Source: CAG-411 sp963643465
GTDB taxonomy: Bacteria; Bacillota; Clostridia; Lachnospirales; Lachnospiraceae
Assembly (NCBI GenBank): GCA_963643465.1
Contig: CAVIJT010000008.1
Span: 76,038 to 140,037, forward strand
DNA length: 64,000 nt
Direction: 5' to 3'
Positions 40,521 through 50,751 of the stretch are shown one piece after another; the stretch's first letter is position 1; every line of letters starts with the position of its first letter. The notes beneath the pieces were generated by a model. It was not told where the DNA came from. It saw only the letters and a program-made list of their open reading frames with translations, and made no database searches. Both the position numbers and the translations under genes were made by a program.

Positions 40521-43500
40521 ATGGATAGGAAAAAATTTAGTGAAGATTCAAGGGTTAAAATACCTGCAATTTTGCATTTTAAAAGAATTGGTTATACTTA
40601 TCAGACTAAGAAAGTTAAATCAAATGAAATAGATAAGAGAAATAATATTTTTGTGTCTATTTTTAAAAAATCAATTGAGAGAATAAATGACAAAGAATTT
40701 ACTGACACAAAAATTGAAGAGTTATTAAAAGAAATATACAATCTCACAAATAATAGTATAGATAAGGGTGAATCATTTTTTGACCGGCTAACACTTGGAA
40801 ACTCAATTAAGCTGATAGATTTGGAAAATCCTGAAAACAATGATTTTAGAGTGGTAAGTGAATTACCTTTTTATGGTGACAGAATTAATTTTAGACCCGA
40901 CATTACTATTTTGATTAATGGTATTCCGCTTTCATTTATGGAAGTAAAAAAACCAAATAATAAAGGGTATACAAATAGAAAAGGTATTACAAAATATGGT
41001 ATTCAAGCAGAATTTAACCGGATGGGAGATAGATTTGTTGAACCAAGTTATACACCATATTTTAATCAAATGCAGATACTTACTTTTTCAAATAATCAGA
41101 AATATGATGATGGAACTCAAGAACCATTTCAAGGTAGTTTTTATACAACGCCAAACTGGGAAAAAACAACTTATAACCATTTTAGAGAAGAAAGAGAAAT
41201 TGCTGTTTCAGAATACTTATCTGATGATTTTATAGATGAGGTATTAACAGACAATAATATTTCTTCCATTAGGAGTGATGTTGAGTTCAATGATAATTTA
41301 AAAACAGATACTCCTACAAATAGTATTATTACTTCTGTTTACTCACCAGAAAGAATCATTTTCTTTATTCGATTTGGTATTGTGTATGTAAATTCTCAAA
41401 GAGATGGATTGAATAAGCATATTATCAGATACCCTCAATATTTTGCATTGAGAAATCTTATAGAAAAGATAGATGCAGGGAAGAAGAGAACAGTATTATG
41501 GCATACTCAAGGCTCTGGAAAAACAGCCTTTGCCTATTTTGCAACAAATGTACTTCGAGATTACTACAGAAAGAAAAGAATTATTACAAAATTTTATTTT
41601 GTAGTAGATAGATTGGATTTATTAACACAAGCATCTACTGAGTTTGCAGATAGAGGTATGTCTATTGCACCAATAGAATCAAAATTAGACTTTGCAAAAA
41701 ATATAGAATCACCATCTATTACAGGGAAATCAAGTCAAAGAGGAAAGTATAAGGAAACAATGAATGTTGTAAATATTCAGAAGTTTTCAGAACAATCAAA
41801 AGTAGATATGCATGGAATGAAGGGAATTCAAAGAATTTACTTTATTGATGAAGTGCATCGTGGATATAAGGATGATGGTGTATTTCTTGCTAATCTTCTG
41901 GGAGCAGATAAGAATGGTATATATATTGGCTTGACAGGAACTCCCATTTTGTCAAAAACAAAAACCGATGATAAGGGTAATGTGGAGAAAACAAAACTTG
42001 GAACAACCGATATATTCCAAGATTATCTTCATAAATACTACTACAATAAGTCTATTGCAGATGGATATACATTAAAAATTAAAAAAGAAAGTATTGCTAC
42101 AAAATTTAAAAATGATGTGAGAACCATTTTGAATTTGAAAGAAGATGAAGATGTATCTCCTACAAAATGGGAATCTATAACCAATTCAGATGAGTTTGTG
42201 AAACAATTATGTGCGTATATTGATAAGGATTACCAAGAATTTAGAAGAATACAAAAGAATGATAACTCACTTGGTTTTATGATTGTTACAACAGGTTCTG
42301 AACAAGCAGAAAAAATTCAGAAGTGGTTTAAAGATAATAGTACATTGAAAACATGTCTTGTTTTATATGATGAAGATGATAATAGTGGTAAGCAGAAAGC
42401 ATTTAAGGGAACTAAAAATAAAGAGACTGGAAAATTAGAAAGTCCTTATGATGGAATGATTGTATTCCAAATGTGTATTACAGGATTTGATGCTCCTAGA
42501 TTAAAGCGGTTGTATCTACTTAGAACTATCAAAGAGCATTCGTTATTACAGACATTGGCCAGAGTGAATAGACCATATAAAAAAATGCAATATGGTTACA
42601 TTGTGGATTTTGTAGATATTACCGAGCAATATGAGGAAACAAATAGAAGGTATTTGGAAGAACTAAAAAAAGATATTGCTGATGAAGATGACCTAACAGA
42701 TGTAAGCGATATGTTTGTAGATGTAGAAAAAGTAAAAGCAACGGTTAAAGAACTAGAGAACAAGCTTTTTACATATATGTACAACATTGAATCTAATCTT
42801 GAAGACTTTAGTAAACAAATTCAACTATTAGATGAAACTACACTAAGAACTATTAGAGGATATATTGAAGAATATCGTGTTTGTTACAATGAACTTAGAA
42901 TGAGCCATGAAAACACAGACAATATTCCTATTGATGGTCTTAACAAGGCATTGACAGAGGTATCTAATAGAATTGCAATTTTAGTAGCGGCAAGGACTTT
43001 GGAGGATGATGACGAAGAGGATGAATTTGATTTTTCGCAATTGATTGTAGAATTTCTTCGCAATGGTGAAATGGACCTTGATTTCACAACAGAAAATGAC
43101 GTTTTGGAAATTGTAAATAAGATACAAAATGCTTTTTCTGCGAACACAGATAAAGGAGATAAGGCATATAGAGATTTATACAAGAGATATAAGGAACTGA
43201 TTAAAAAATTCAAAAACGAAACTGATACAGCAAGTAAAGTAAAGGCTGTTTTGAAAGAATTAGATGAGTTATACAATCAGATTTTAATATTGAATGACCA
43301 AAACAATAGTCTCACCAATAGATATAAAGGTGATGAAACCTGTATGAGAGTTCATAAAAAATTTAGAATTAGATATGCTGAACAATTTAATGAAGTACAG
43401 ATTTTTGAGATTATCACAAAGATAAAAGACGCTATGGATGAAGAAGTTGGTCATATGCCAGACCCAACAAAAGCAGTGATTGTTCGTAAAATGCTAAATC

Positions 43501-43598
43501 ATATTCGTATTATTTATAAAGAGTATGGAATAAAAGTTAATGCAAGAATGGCAGAGGATATTATTGTTTTATTTGTTGAGGATAAATATAAAGATTAG
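40521..43598 (+). CDS. hsdR: Second type I restriction enzyme, endonuclease/translocase subunit
   Basis: 1025 residues. Nuclease residues D127 (RPDITI) and E141-V-K143; Walker A HTQGSGKT at 328-335; DEVH as motif II; the helicase motif LLQTLARVNRPYK. It differs clearly from the hsdR at 11281, so the two systems belong to different type I families. The order here is R-M-S, while element 1 has M-S-R. Confidence 0.95.
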   Translation: MDRKKFSEDSRVKIPAILHFKRIGYTYQTKKVKSNEIDKRNNIFVSIFKKSIERINDKEFTDTKIEELLKEIYNLTNNSIDKGESFFDRLTLGNSIKLIDLENPENNDFRVVSELPFYGDRINFRPDITILINGIPLSFMEVKKPNNKGYTNRKGITKYGIQAEFNRMGDRFVEPSYTPYFNQMQILTFSNNQKYDDGTQEPFQGSFYTTPNWEKTTYNHFREEREIAVSEYLSDDFIDEVLTDNNISSIRSDVEFNDNLKTDTPTNSIITSVYSPERIIFFIRFGIVYVNSQRDGLNKHIIRYPQYFALRNLIEKIDAGKKRTVLWHTQGSGKTAFAYFATNVLRDYYRKKRIITKFYFVVDRLDLLTQASTEFADRGMSIAPIESKLDFAKNIESPSITGKSSQRGKYKETMNVVNIQKFSEQSKVDMHGMKGIQRIYFIDEVHRGYKDDGVFLANLLGADKNGIYIGLTGTPILSKTKTDDKGNVEKTKLGTTDIFQDYLHKYYYNKSIADGYTLKIKKESIATKFKNDVRTILNLKEDEDVSPTKWESITNSDEFVKQLCAYIDKDYQEFRRIQKNDNSLGFMIVTTGSEQAEKIQKWFKDNSTLKTCLVLYDEDDNSGKQKAFKGTKNKETGKLESPYDGMIVFQMCITGFDAPRLKRLYLLRTIKEHSLLQTLARVNRPYKKMQYGYIVDFVDITEQYEETNRRYLEELKKDIADEDDLTDVSDMFVDVEKVKATVKELENKLFTYMYNIESNLEDFSKQIQLLDETTLRTIRGYIEEYRVCYNELRMSHENTDNIPIDGLNKALTEVSNRIAILVAARTLEDDDEEDEFDFSQLIVEFLRNGEMDLDFTTENDVLEIVNKIQNAFSANTDKGDKAYRDLYKRYKELIKKFKNETDTASKVKAVLKELDELYNQILILNDQNNSLTNRYKGDETCMRVHKKFRIRYAEQFNEVQIFEIITKIKDAMDEEVGHMPDPTKAVIVRKMLNHIRIIYKEYGIKVNARMAEDIIVLFVEDKYKD

Positions 43599-43609
43599 GA
43601 GCAACCAAA

Positions 43610-45199
43610 ATGGGATACGAAGAATATTTAGAAAAAGTAAAAGATATGATTAAGGACCTAAAAGCAATGTGTGCAGGTCTTGGACTTGCCAACACCGGAG
43701 ATGAATATAAAATCATATCCGAATTATTTACTTACAAGTTCCTAAATGACAAATTACAAAGAGAATATGAACAAAGCAAAGATGATTATGATAGTTATGA
43801 TGATTTTGTAGATTTTGTTGGAGATGAATTTGCCAGAATCTATAAAGAATGTACTATTGATACTATGTATCATTTGCAGAGTGAAAAGAACTTTAATGTA
43901 TTATTGGATAATGCTTTAATTAAAATCAGTGAAGACAATGATGATATTTATTCTATTGAAACAGCTGCGGGTAATAAAAAAGCATTATTTGAACCTTTGT
44001 CCGCTTATATTAGAGATGAAGATAAGGAACTAGAACTAGCAAAAAGGTCTATCAATATTTTAGCTGACCCACAATATAAGTTTGATAAAGTATATGACCA
44101 GGGCTGGGATTATTTTTCAGGAATTTTTGAATTTTTGATTAAAGATTATAATAAGGATTCTGGCAAATATGCAGAATATTTTACACCGGTATCTGCTGGA
44201 ACAATTATGGCACAAATTTTATATGATGATACACCAACAGAAAAAGTTACAATTTATGACCCGGCAGCGGGGTCTGGAACTTTATTGTTGTGTATGGCCA
44301 ATGCAGTAGGCGTGAAGAATTGTATGTTGTATAGTCAGGATATTTCACAAAAATCATCTCAGTTTTTAAGAACAAACTTAATTTTAAATAGACTTTCAAG
44401 CTCATTGCACAATGTTATTGAAGGTAATACAATGACAAATCCATATCACAAGGACGGAGAAGATTTAAAGACATTTGATTTTATTGTATCTAATCCACCT
44501 TTTAATATGGACTTTTCTGCTGATGTGGAAATTATGAAAGCTGATAAATACAGTCGATTTTTTGCTGGAGTTCCGAATATCCCACAGACAAAAAAGGAGA
44601 AAATGCCAATTTATCAGGCTTTCTTACAACATATAATAGCGTCTCTTAATGAAAAAGGGAAAGCCGCTATTGTAGTTCCAACAGGTTTTTTAACTGCTCA
44701 AATAGGAATACCTAAAAAGATAAGAAAGATGTTAGTAGATAATAATTGGCTAACTGGTGTTGTGATGATGCCTTCAAATATTTTTGCAACAACAGGAACA
44801 AATGTTTCGTTAGTTTTTTTAGATAAAAAAAAGGAAACAGAGAATGTTTTTTTGATGGATGCATCAAATTTAGGTACTAAAGTAAAAATTGATGATAATC
44901 AAAGAACTATATTATCTGAAGAAGAAACTAAGAAGATTATAAATGATTTTAGACAAAGAAAAGAGATGGACGGATTTGCAATATCTGTAGAAAGAGACAA
45001 GATTATTAGCAAGAACTATTCATTTTCAGCAGGCCAATATTTTCAGATTAAGATTGAATATGAAAACATTACCGAAAAACAATATACAGAAAAAGTAGAA
45101 AGCCTTATCAGCGAAATAAGAGAACTATTTGATGCTGGTGGAAAATTAGGAGAAGAAATATTAAAGGAAGTTGGCAATTTAAAATATGAAAACCACTAA
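43610..45199 (+). CDS. hsdM: Second type I system, methyltransferase subunit
   Basis: 529 residues. SAM motif DPAAGSGT at 217-224 and catalytic NPPF at 295-298. YAEYFTPVSAG precedes motif I as usual in HsdM. It is 11 bases after hsdR, and its 3' end overlaps hsdS by 14 bases, so the three subunits are made together. Confidence 0.95.
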   Translation: MGYEEYLEKVKDMIKDLKAMCAGLGLANTGDEYKIISELFTYKFLNDKLQREYEQSKDDYDSYDDFVDFVGDEFARIYKECTIDTMYHLQSEKNFNVLLDNALIKISEDNDDIYSIETAAGNKKALFEPLSAYIRDEDKELELAKRSINILADPQYKFDKVYDQGWDYFSGIFEFLIKDYNKDSGKYAEYFTPVSAGTIMAQILYDDTPTEKVTIYDPAAGSGTLLLCMANAVGVKNCMLYSQDISQKSSQFLRTNLILNRLSSSLHNVIEGNTMTNPYHKDGEDLKTFDFIVSNPPFNMDFSADVEIMKADKYSRFFAGVPNIPQTKKEKMPIYQAFLQHIIASLNEKGKAAIVVPTGFLTAQIGIPKKIRKMLVDNNWLTGVVMMPSNIFATTGTNVSLVFLDKKKETENVFLMDASNLGTKVKIDDNQRTILSEEETKKIINDFRQRKEMDGFAISVERDKIISKNYSFSAGQYFQIKIEYENITEKQYTEKVESLISEIRELFDAGGKLGEEILKEVGNLKYENH

Positions 45200-46421
45200 G
45201 ATGACAATAAGAGATATTTGTACCTTTATAGGTGGTAGTCAACCACCTAAAGCAAAATTTGTTTACAAACCGCAACCAGGATATATAAGGTTGGTGCAAA
45301 CAAGAGACAGATTAAATGATGATTTTATTACTTTTATACCAGAAGAATCAACTAAAAAATTGTGTGAGCCATCTGATATTTTGATTGGTAGATATGGTCC
45401 ACCAATATTTCAGATTTTTAGAGGTTTTTCAGGAGCATATAATGTTGCGTTGATGAAGGCTGAACCTAAAGAAAATATTGATAAAGATTACTTGTACTAT
45501 TTTTTATTACAAAAAAGTATTTTGAAATATGTCGAATCTATGTCAATAAGAACAGGAGGACAGACAGGAGTAGAGGTGGATAGTTTATATGATTATCCAG
45601 TTAATCTACCTGAAAAGGAATATCAAAAAAGAGTAGCAACGATATTGAAAAATATTGATGATAAAATTATGAATAACAAAAAAATAATTACCAGTTGCCA
45701 AGAAATAGCCAAAACTATTTACAGTTATTGGTTTTTGCAATATGATTTTCCTAATGTAGATGGGAAACCATATTGTGCAACAGGTGGGGAGATGAAATAT
45801 AGTAAGGAAATGGAGAAGGAGATACCTATAGATTGGAGAGTTGGAAAACTTGAAGATTTAGGTGAAATTGTAGCAGGAGGAACACCTTCTACTGAAAAGA
45901 GAGAATACTATTGTAGTGAAGGTATTGCATGGATTACACCAAATGATTTATCAAATACAAGTGATATGTTTATTAATCATGGAGAAATTGATATAACATC
46001 TGAGGGACTAAAAAATAGTTCTGCTAAATTGATGCCCCAAGGAAGTGTGCTATTAACATCAAGGGCTCCGATAGGATATATTGCAATAGCAAATAATGAA
46101 GTTACAACAAACCAGGGATTTAAATCAATTGTGCCAAGAGATGATGTAGGAACATTATTTGTATACTATACTATTTTATTTATGGTTCCTTATCTGCAAT
46201 CACTTGGTTCTGGGTCTACTTTTTCAGAGGTGTCAAAGGAAGTAGTTTCAAATGTAAAGATTGTAATTCCGCCAACAAGCTTAATAAATAAATTCAATCA
46301 GAAAATAGATAGGTATTGTAAGATGATAAATTCTTTAGAAAAAGAAAATAGGGAACTTGCTTCACTTAGAGATTTTCTACTCCCATTATTAATGAATGGA
46401 GAAGTGACTTTTAAAGAGTAG
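45186..46421 (+). CDS. hsdS: Second type I system, specificity subunit
   Basis: 411 residues with two target-recognition domains: the first starts MTIRDICTFIGGSQPP and the second DWRVGKLEDLGEIVAGGTPST. Each is followed by a helical spacer (KRVATILKNIDDKIMNNKKII; INKFNQKIDRYCKMINSLEKENREL). The C-terminus ends in LLPLLMNGEV. It defines the target of this system. Recombination between the repeats of hsdS genes could change specificity, but no second hsdS fragment is nearby. Confidence 0.93.
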   Translation: MKTTKMTIRDICTFIGGSQPPKAKFVYKPQPGYIRLVQTRDRLNDDFITFIPEESTKKLCEPSDILIGRYGPPIFQIFRGFSGAYNVALMKAEPKENIDKDYLYYFLLQKSILKYVESMSIRTGGQTGVEVDSLYDYPVNLPEKEYQKRVATILKNIDDKIMNNKKIITSCQEIAKTIYSYWFLQYDFPNVDGKPYCATGGEMKYSKEMEKEIPIDWRVGKLEDLGEIVAGGTPSTEKREYYCSEGIAWITPNDLSNTSDMFINHGEIDITSEGLKNSSAKLMPQGSVLLTSRAPIGYIAIANNEVTTNQGFKSIVPRDDVGTLFVYYTILFMVPYLQSLGSGSTFSEVSKEVVSNVKIVIPPTSLINKFNQKIDRYCKMINSLEKENRELASLRDFLLPLLMNGEVTFKE

Positions 46422-46467
46422 CATATGAACAGGGTCAAGAAATGATTCTTGGCCCTAAAGAAATATT

Positions 46468-47301
46468 ATGGCAGAAGATGAATTAGAATATTTTATAGAA
46501 CATAGAGATAAAAAATATTTATTTGCATTTCTTGATATTTTAGCATATAGCAGTAAGGTGCGAGTAAAAAGTGCAGAAGATTATATTGGGGATTTTATAG
46601 CAGATATTATGGCAATAGAGCAGGAGTATGTTCCTGAAGCATTGAATGTAGTGAGAAATAAACAAGGATTAGTATCAAAAGTTAATACATTAATTTTTTC
46701 TGATAGTTTTTGTTTGTATTGGGAAATTGGCGATTATGAAGATATAGAAAAGAATATTAATGGAGAAGAATTCAGGATTTTGTTTGATGATGTAGTGGAT
46801 TTCATTTGTGATATTCAAAATAGAGCACTTAATGCTAATATTTTATTTAGAGGTGCATTTTCTATTGGACGACACTATGAGCATAATAATGTAACAGTAT
46901 CTGAAGCATTGGTTAAAGCACATGATGCAGAAGGATATACTATTAATGGTCCAAGAATCGGAATTGATTTGTCACAAGAAAATGAGTTTTTTAATGAGCC
47001 AGATTTTGCACAAAATCTTATTAGTTCGGGAAGAATGAAGCAAGAGGGCAATATTTTATACATAGATTATTTGCAAATGTTTAGAAGAGTAAATACGTGG
47101 CATCCATTAAATAAAACTGTGGAAATGATAACTATAAAAAATAATAAGAATAGTTACTTTGATAATATTTCTTTAATAGAACAAGATAATTTCATTAGTC
47201 CAGATAAGAAACCACACATTATTGAAAAATATAATTGGTTAAAGAAGTATCATAATGATAAATGCGAAGAACTAGGGTACCCCGAATATGTTATAGAATA
47301 A
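46468..47301 (+). CDS. Nucleotide-cyclase-like protein (candidate defence signal synthase)
   Basis: 277 residues. The pattern FLDILAYSSKV (D23), FSDSF (D79), RGAFSIG at 128-134 and SEALVKAHDAE at 145-155 follows the catalytic layout of class III-type cyclases, including Pycsar cyclases: two metal-binding aspartates, then RGxxxxG and an AxxxAxxxE helix. It is followed by a small membrane protein, as Pycsar cyclases are followed by a membrane or TIR effector. The assignment is from motifs only; it could be a cyclase-fold protein without activity. Confidence 0.5.
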   Translation: MAEDELEYFIEHRDKKYLFAFLDILAYSSKVRVKSAEDYIGDFIADIMAIEQEYVPEALNVVRNKQGLVSKVNTLIFSDSFCLYWEIGDYEDIEKNINGEEFRILFDDVVDFICDIQNRALNANILFRGAFSIGRHYEHNNVTVSEALVKAHDAEGYTINGPRIGIDLSQENEFFNEPDFAQNLISSGRMKQEGNILYIDYLQMFRRVNTWHPLNKTVEMITIKNNKNSYFDNISLIEQDNFISPDKKPHIIEKYNWLKKYHNDKCEELGYPEYVIE

Positions 47302-47315
47302 GGAGGGAGAATGTT

Positions 47316-47860
47316 TTGAGCGTGATAAAAAGTATTATAGAAAAATTAAAGTTGAAAGAGCTATTTGCAATTATTTTTATAGCAGCATTAATAATTACTT
47401 TTGTGCCGGCTGATTTAGCACAAAAGATGCAAATAGATAATTTCAGAAATACATATCAAACATATATAAGTCTTTGTCTCATTGTTGGTGGTTCATATTA
47501 TGTTTTGTGTATTTTGGGAAAAATAAAGAGTTTCATATGGAAGAAAATGCATAGTTGGGAAAAGTTGCTATCAATTATATGAAGAAATATATGAGCCCAG
47601 ATGAAATGGGTCTCTTAGTAGAAGCTTTTTATGATAGGGAAAACAATAGATTTTGTTTATCAGGGCAGCTTGATTATAGTGATGGAAGAATAGTACCATT
47701 AGAAAGTAAAAAAATTATTTATCGAGCGTCTCAGCTAGGAAGTCTTGTTTATGGGTTTACATATAACTTACAACCATATGCACTAAAATTTCTTAATGAG
47801 AATTTTATGGCAGGAAATATAATAGTAGATAACAAAGGCGTTAGATGGCAGTTTAAATAA
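47316..47860 (+). pseudogene. SieB-like membrane protein, split by a frame change
   Basis: The first frame starts at TTG 47316 (AAGGAGGG upstream) with two membrane segments (LFAIIFIAALIITFVPA; YISLCLIVGGSYYVLCIL) and stops at 47582. The second frame, 47555-47860, continues as a soluble domain (YMSPDEMGLLVEAFYDRENNRFCLSG, IIYRASQLGS, YNLQPYALKFLNENF). Together they match the superinfection exclusion protein B family in order and length. The frames meet at GGGAAAAG near 47556-47563. A lost base or a -1 frameshift would join them. It may be the effector of the cyclase-like gene. Confidence 0.65.
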
Positions 47861-48175
47861 CAAAATAGTTAATAAGAGTTGATATTGATTTTAATTTTAA
47901 AAGAGGATGCAACTTTTAAGCTTACGTTAGTATCTATGTTTTTTTCTTAGAGGTATAAATTTTAGTTATAAAATTGAAATTAGAATCTATAATATAATGT
48001 ACCCCACATAGCAGGGGGATAATTTAAAATACACTCCAATATTATTTGGGGTTGCAACCTGTAAAATGAAATCCAATATTAAACATTTGGTAGTGGTGTA
48101 CATGAACGCCACAAGTTCAAAGGGTTCAGATTCCATTGTTACCTTAAAGGGTGCAGGTTAGCTGAAAATAGAAAA
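47861..48175 (+). other. Noncoding region, possibly a structured RNA
   Basis: No gene is supported. From about 48000 the sequence has GGGGTTGCAACC, GTGGTG/CGCCAC pairing around a 10-base loop at 48092-48111, and GGGTTCAGATTCC. It ends at a strong terminator, so a short RNA is possible. I do not recognise the class. Confidence 0.35.
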
Positions 48176-48215
48176 AGCCTTAAACATCTCACATGGGAGT
48201 TTAAGGCTTCTTTTT
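48176..48215 (+). terminator. Bidirectional terminator
   Basis: AAGCCTTAAAC at 48176-48186 and GTTTAAGGCTT at 48199-48209, followed by CTTTTTG and preceded by AAAAA on the other side, so it can end both the upstream transcript and the reverse-strand XRE gene, whose stop it overlaps. Confidence 0.85.
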
Positions 48216-48473
48216 GTGTTGGAACTTTGCGGTTATTAATGCTTTTCTTTCTTCTATATCCAATAATTCGGATTCTGTAGGCTCAAATTTCATAATGTCA
48301 TTAATGTCACAATTTAAAATAAGACATAATTCATTCAAAGTAGTGGAGCTGATAGGCTCGTTGTGGCTCATTCTGCGTAAAGTGTTGCTTGATAAACCAT
48401 AATGGTATATGAGTTGGTATTTGGTGATGCCTTTTTCCTGTAATGTAGCCCACATTGGTTCATAATTTATCAA
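48201..48473 (-). CDS. XRE-family regulator
   Basis: About 90 residues; a helix-turn-helix protein (MWATLQEKGITKYQLIYHYGLSSNTLRRMSHNEPISSTTLNELCLILNCDINDIM). The likely start is TTG 48473 with AAGGAA upstream on the reverse strand; an internal ATG seven codons later is possible. The divergent gap to the next forward gene carries a direct repeat TAGGGGCAATAAA (about 48570 and 48638), which could be its operator. Confidence 0.8.
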   Translation of the reverse strand: MINYEPMWATLQEKGITKYQLIYHYGLSSNTLRRMSHNEPISSTTLNELCLILNCDINDIMKFEPTESELLDIEERKALITAKFQHKKKP

Positions 48474-48750
48474 TTAAAATTCCTTCTTTCTATAATTCCT
48501 AAGAGATATTATTTCCATATATATATTTTATTACCAATGCAAAATATTGAATATTAGTTAAAGATTACTAGGGGCAATAAAGTGAATATGAAGCCTTGAA
48601 ACGAGGTAGATTCTGCGATATAATTTAAGAAGAAATAGGGGCAATAAATTGCATATAAAAGAAAAATAAATTTTTTTACTTTTTTTGAAACCTTTTGAAA
48701 CTATCCTTGCTCTCTTATATATAAAACAAACAAGAAGGGAGAATAAACAT

Positions 48751-49200
48751 ATGAATGGAAGAGATTTAGAAGAATTAATTGTTGCTAATAAACCTGTAGT
48801 ATGTGAGAAGTGTAATGGAAAGATGTTTTATGTGCATGGTGGTTTATATCGTTGCGAAAAATGTGGACATGAAATCCTAGATGATTTTGGAAAGGTAAAG
48901 CAATTTTTGGAATCAAATGGACCTACATCCGTTTTTGCAATATCCCAAGCAACGGGAGTTGATATGGAAATTATTGAAATTTTTTTAAGACAAGGGAGGG
49001 TGGAGATACCAGAAGGTAGCAAGTATTACATTTCTTGTGAGAAATGTGGATGCAGCATTCGCTATGGCAGATTTTGCCCGGAATGTGTGAGGGAACTTGC
49101 AGGTGGTATAAAGAGTGCTTTTTTAGCAGATATGGGGGAAAGACCAAAACATGATAATAGTATGCATGGGAAAGTACATTTTTTAAATAGAGTAAGATAA
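48751..49200 (+). CDS. Zinc-ribbon, winged-helix protein
   Basis: 149 residues from ATG 48751 (GAAGGGAG upstream). An N-terminal zinc ribbon (CEKCNGKMF, RCEKCG), a short helix-turn-helix (GPTSVFAISQATGVDMEIIEIFLRQGRVEI), and a second zinc ribbon (CEKCGCS, CPEC) match the architecture of YvyF-like flagellar-operon proteins. In this setting it is more likely a DNA-binding regulator of the downstream genes. Confidence 0.7.
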   Translation: MNGRDLEELIVANKPVVCEKCNGKMFYVHGGLYRCEKCGHEILDDFGKVKQFLESNGPTSVFAISQATGVDMEIIEIFLRQGRVEIPEGSKYYISCEKCGCSIRYGRFCPECVRELAGGIKSAFLADMGERPKHDNSMHGKVHFLNRVR

Positions 49201-49233
49201 ACAAATATATTTTATATACGGAGGAACAAGAAT

Positions 49234-50655
49234 ATGAAATTACTTAGTGTAGTACAAAAAGTTACATCAAAACTTTATATGGATAAGAAGGTATCCGCTG
49301 ATATTCAAAAAATTAAGGAAGAAAGTGGCTTGCAGGAAATCAACTGGAGAGCTTTCTTGCAGGAGAAAAATAAATATCCAGAAGAAGTGCAGACTGTTAT
49401 CGAAGCACAAAACCAGGACCATGTAAAATTGTATGATGAAGATATTGCAAATATTGACAAGATTATGGAAGAAACAAAAGGTATGGTTAGTAGTGAAATA
49501 CCAGAATGTGTACACATGCATTATTTGGATGGCAGTATTGAATTTCACAAACAGGTAGACCTTGCGTGTATTGCATCTTCCAATGGAAGAAGTGAAACAA
49601 GTCTTAGTACTAAATTATTGTATGCACAACCATATCTTTATGGTGATACAGCAGAAGTAGATATAAATATAGAAGCACAGGCAATTTATAACTCGTTTTT
49701 AACGCTTAGAGAAGAATCTGAAAAGAATGTAAGGATTGCACAAAAAGGAAAGTCTGGGGAAGACTATGTTAGTAGGATTTTGAACCAGTATAGGAATAAA
49801 TTTTTCATATTAGAGAATATTGTTATCCCTGCATATGAAGAAAAAGGAAATACATCAGAAACAGATGTATATATCATAAGCAGTAAAGGTATCTTTGTAT
49901 GTGAAGTAAAAAATTATGGTTCATCAGGTCAGACGCTTTATATTCCTGAGCATGGAGACTGGAAGATATTAAATTCATCAGGACAGTTTCTTGCAAATAA
50001 GCCATCTGCATTTGAACAAAATGAAAGACATTGTAATGCAACCAGAAGTTTCATAAGAGAGCATGTGGGCATAGAAGTTCCAATTATTCCTGTTGTTATC
50101 ATTGCTAATGACATTGTAGATGTAACAATGGAGAATCCGGAGAAGGATATTGTTATCAGAGCAAACCAGATAAATGAATTGGTTTCAGGTTTTCAGGATG
50201 CACTTGCTTATGATGTACAGACAAAGATTGTGGAAGCATTTGAGAATAATAAGTTAGACCCTAATGATTTTCCTGTAAAAATTAATGCTAACAGGGCAAA
50301 TTATGTCAAAGAATTAATCAAAGAATACATACCTTATATGAAGACAAATGCTAAGATTGCAGATACTTATATGAAAGCAGAAAAGCAGAGCAGATTAATT
50401 TCGTGGGCAATTATAGCGTTAGCAGCAGTGTTATTTATGATACCTGCGTTTGAAGAAGGATTATTAGGTGTTATTTTGGGTGGTATATGTGTTTTCTTAT
50501 TAGCTATGACATCTTCTACAATAGGATTGCTTCTTGCCCTACTAGCTGCTGGAGCATATCTTGTAGTACTTAATACAGGTTCAACATTGGCATTAGTTGT
50601 TTATATTCTTGCAGCAATCGTTTGTGGAAAATTTACACTTCCACAGAATGAGTAA
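49234..50655 (+). CDS. NERD-domain membrane protein
   Basis: 473 residues. The NERD nuclease-related domain (about 170-290) has E176, D211 and E224-V-K226 (FVCEVKNYG), the PD-(D/E)XK pattern. Three or four membrane segments lie at the C-terminus (about 392-468). NERD proteins are found in plasmids and in defence loci, where they probably cut DNA; the membrane end suggests action at the envelope. It is preceded by the zinc-ribbon gene by 33 bases. Confidence 0.8.
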   Translation: MKLLSVVQKVTSKLYMDKKVSADIQKIKEESGLQEINWRAFLQEKNKYPEEVQTVIEAQNQDHVKLYDEDIANIDKIMEETKGMVSSEIPECVHMHYLDGSIEFHKQVDLACIASSNGRSETSLSTKLLYAQPYLYGDTAEVDINIEAQAIYNSFLTLREESEKNVRIAQKGKSGEDYVSRILNQYRNKFFILENIVIPAYEEKGNTSETDVYIISSKGIFVCEVKNYGSSGQTLYIPEHGDWKILNSSGQFLANKPSAFEQNERHCNATRSFIREHVGIEVPIIPVVIIANDIVDVTMENPEKDIVIRANQINELVSGFQDALAYDVQTKIVEAFENNKLDPNDFPVKINANRANYVKELIKEYIPYMKTNAKIADTYMKAEKQSRLISWAIIALAAVLFMIPAFEEGLLGVILGGICVFLLAMTSSTIGLLLALLAAGAYLVVLNTGSTLALVVYILAAIVCGKFTLPQNE

Positions 50656-50751
50656 AGTGAAAGTATGGAGTTATAGTTTTACAAAAGTGCTGACAAAGAA
50701 GAAATGGTACGATATACTAAAAATAGTAAAATGAGATGGGAGGATATGCTC

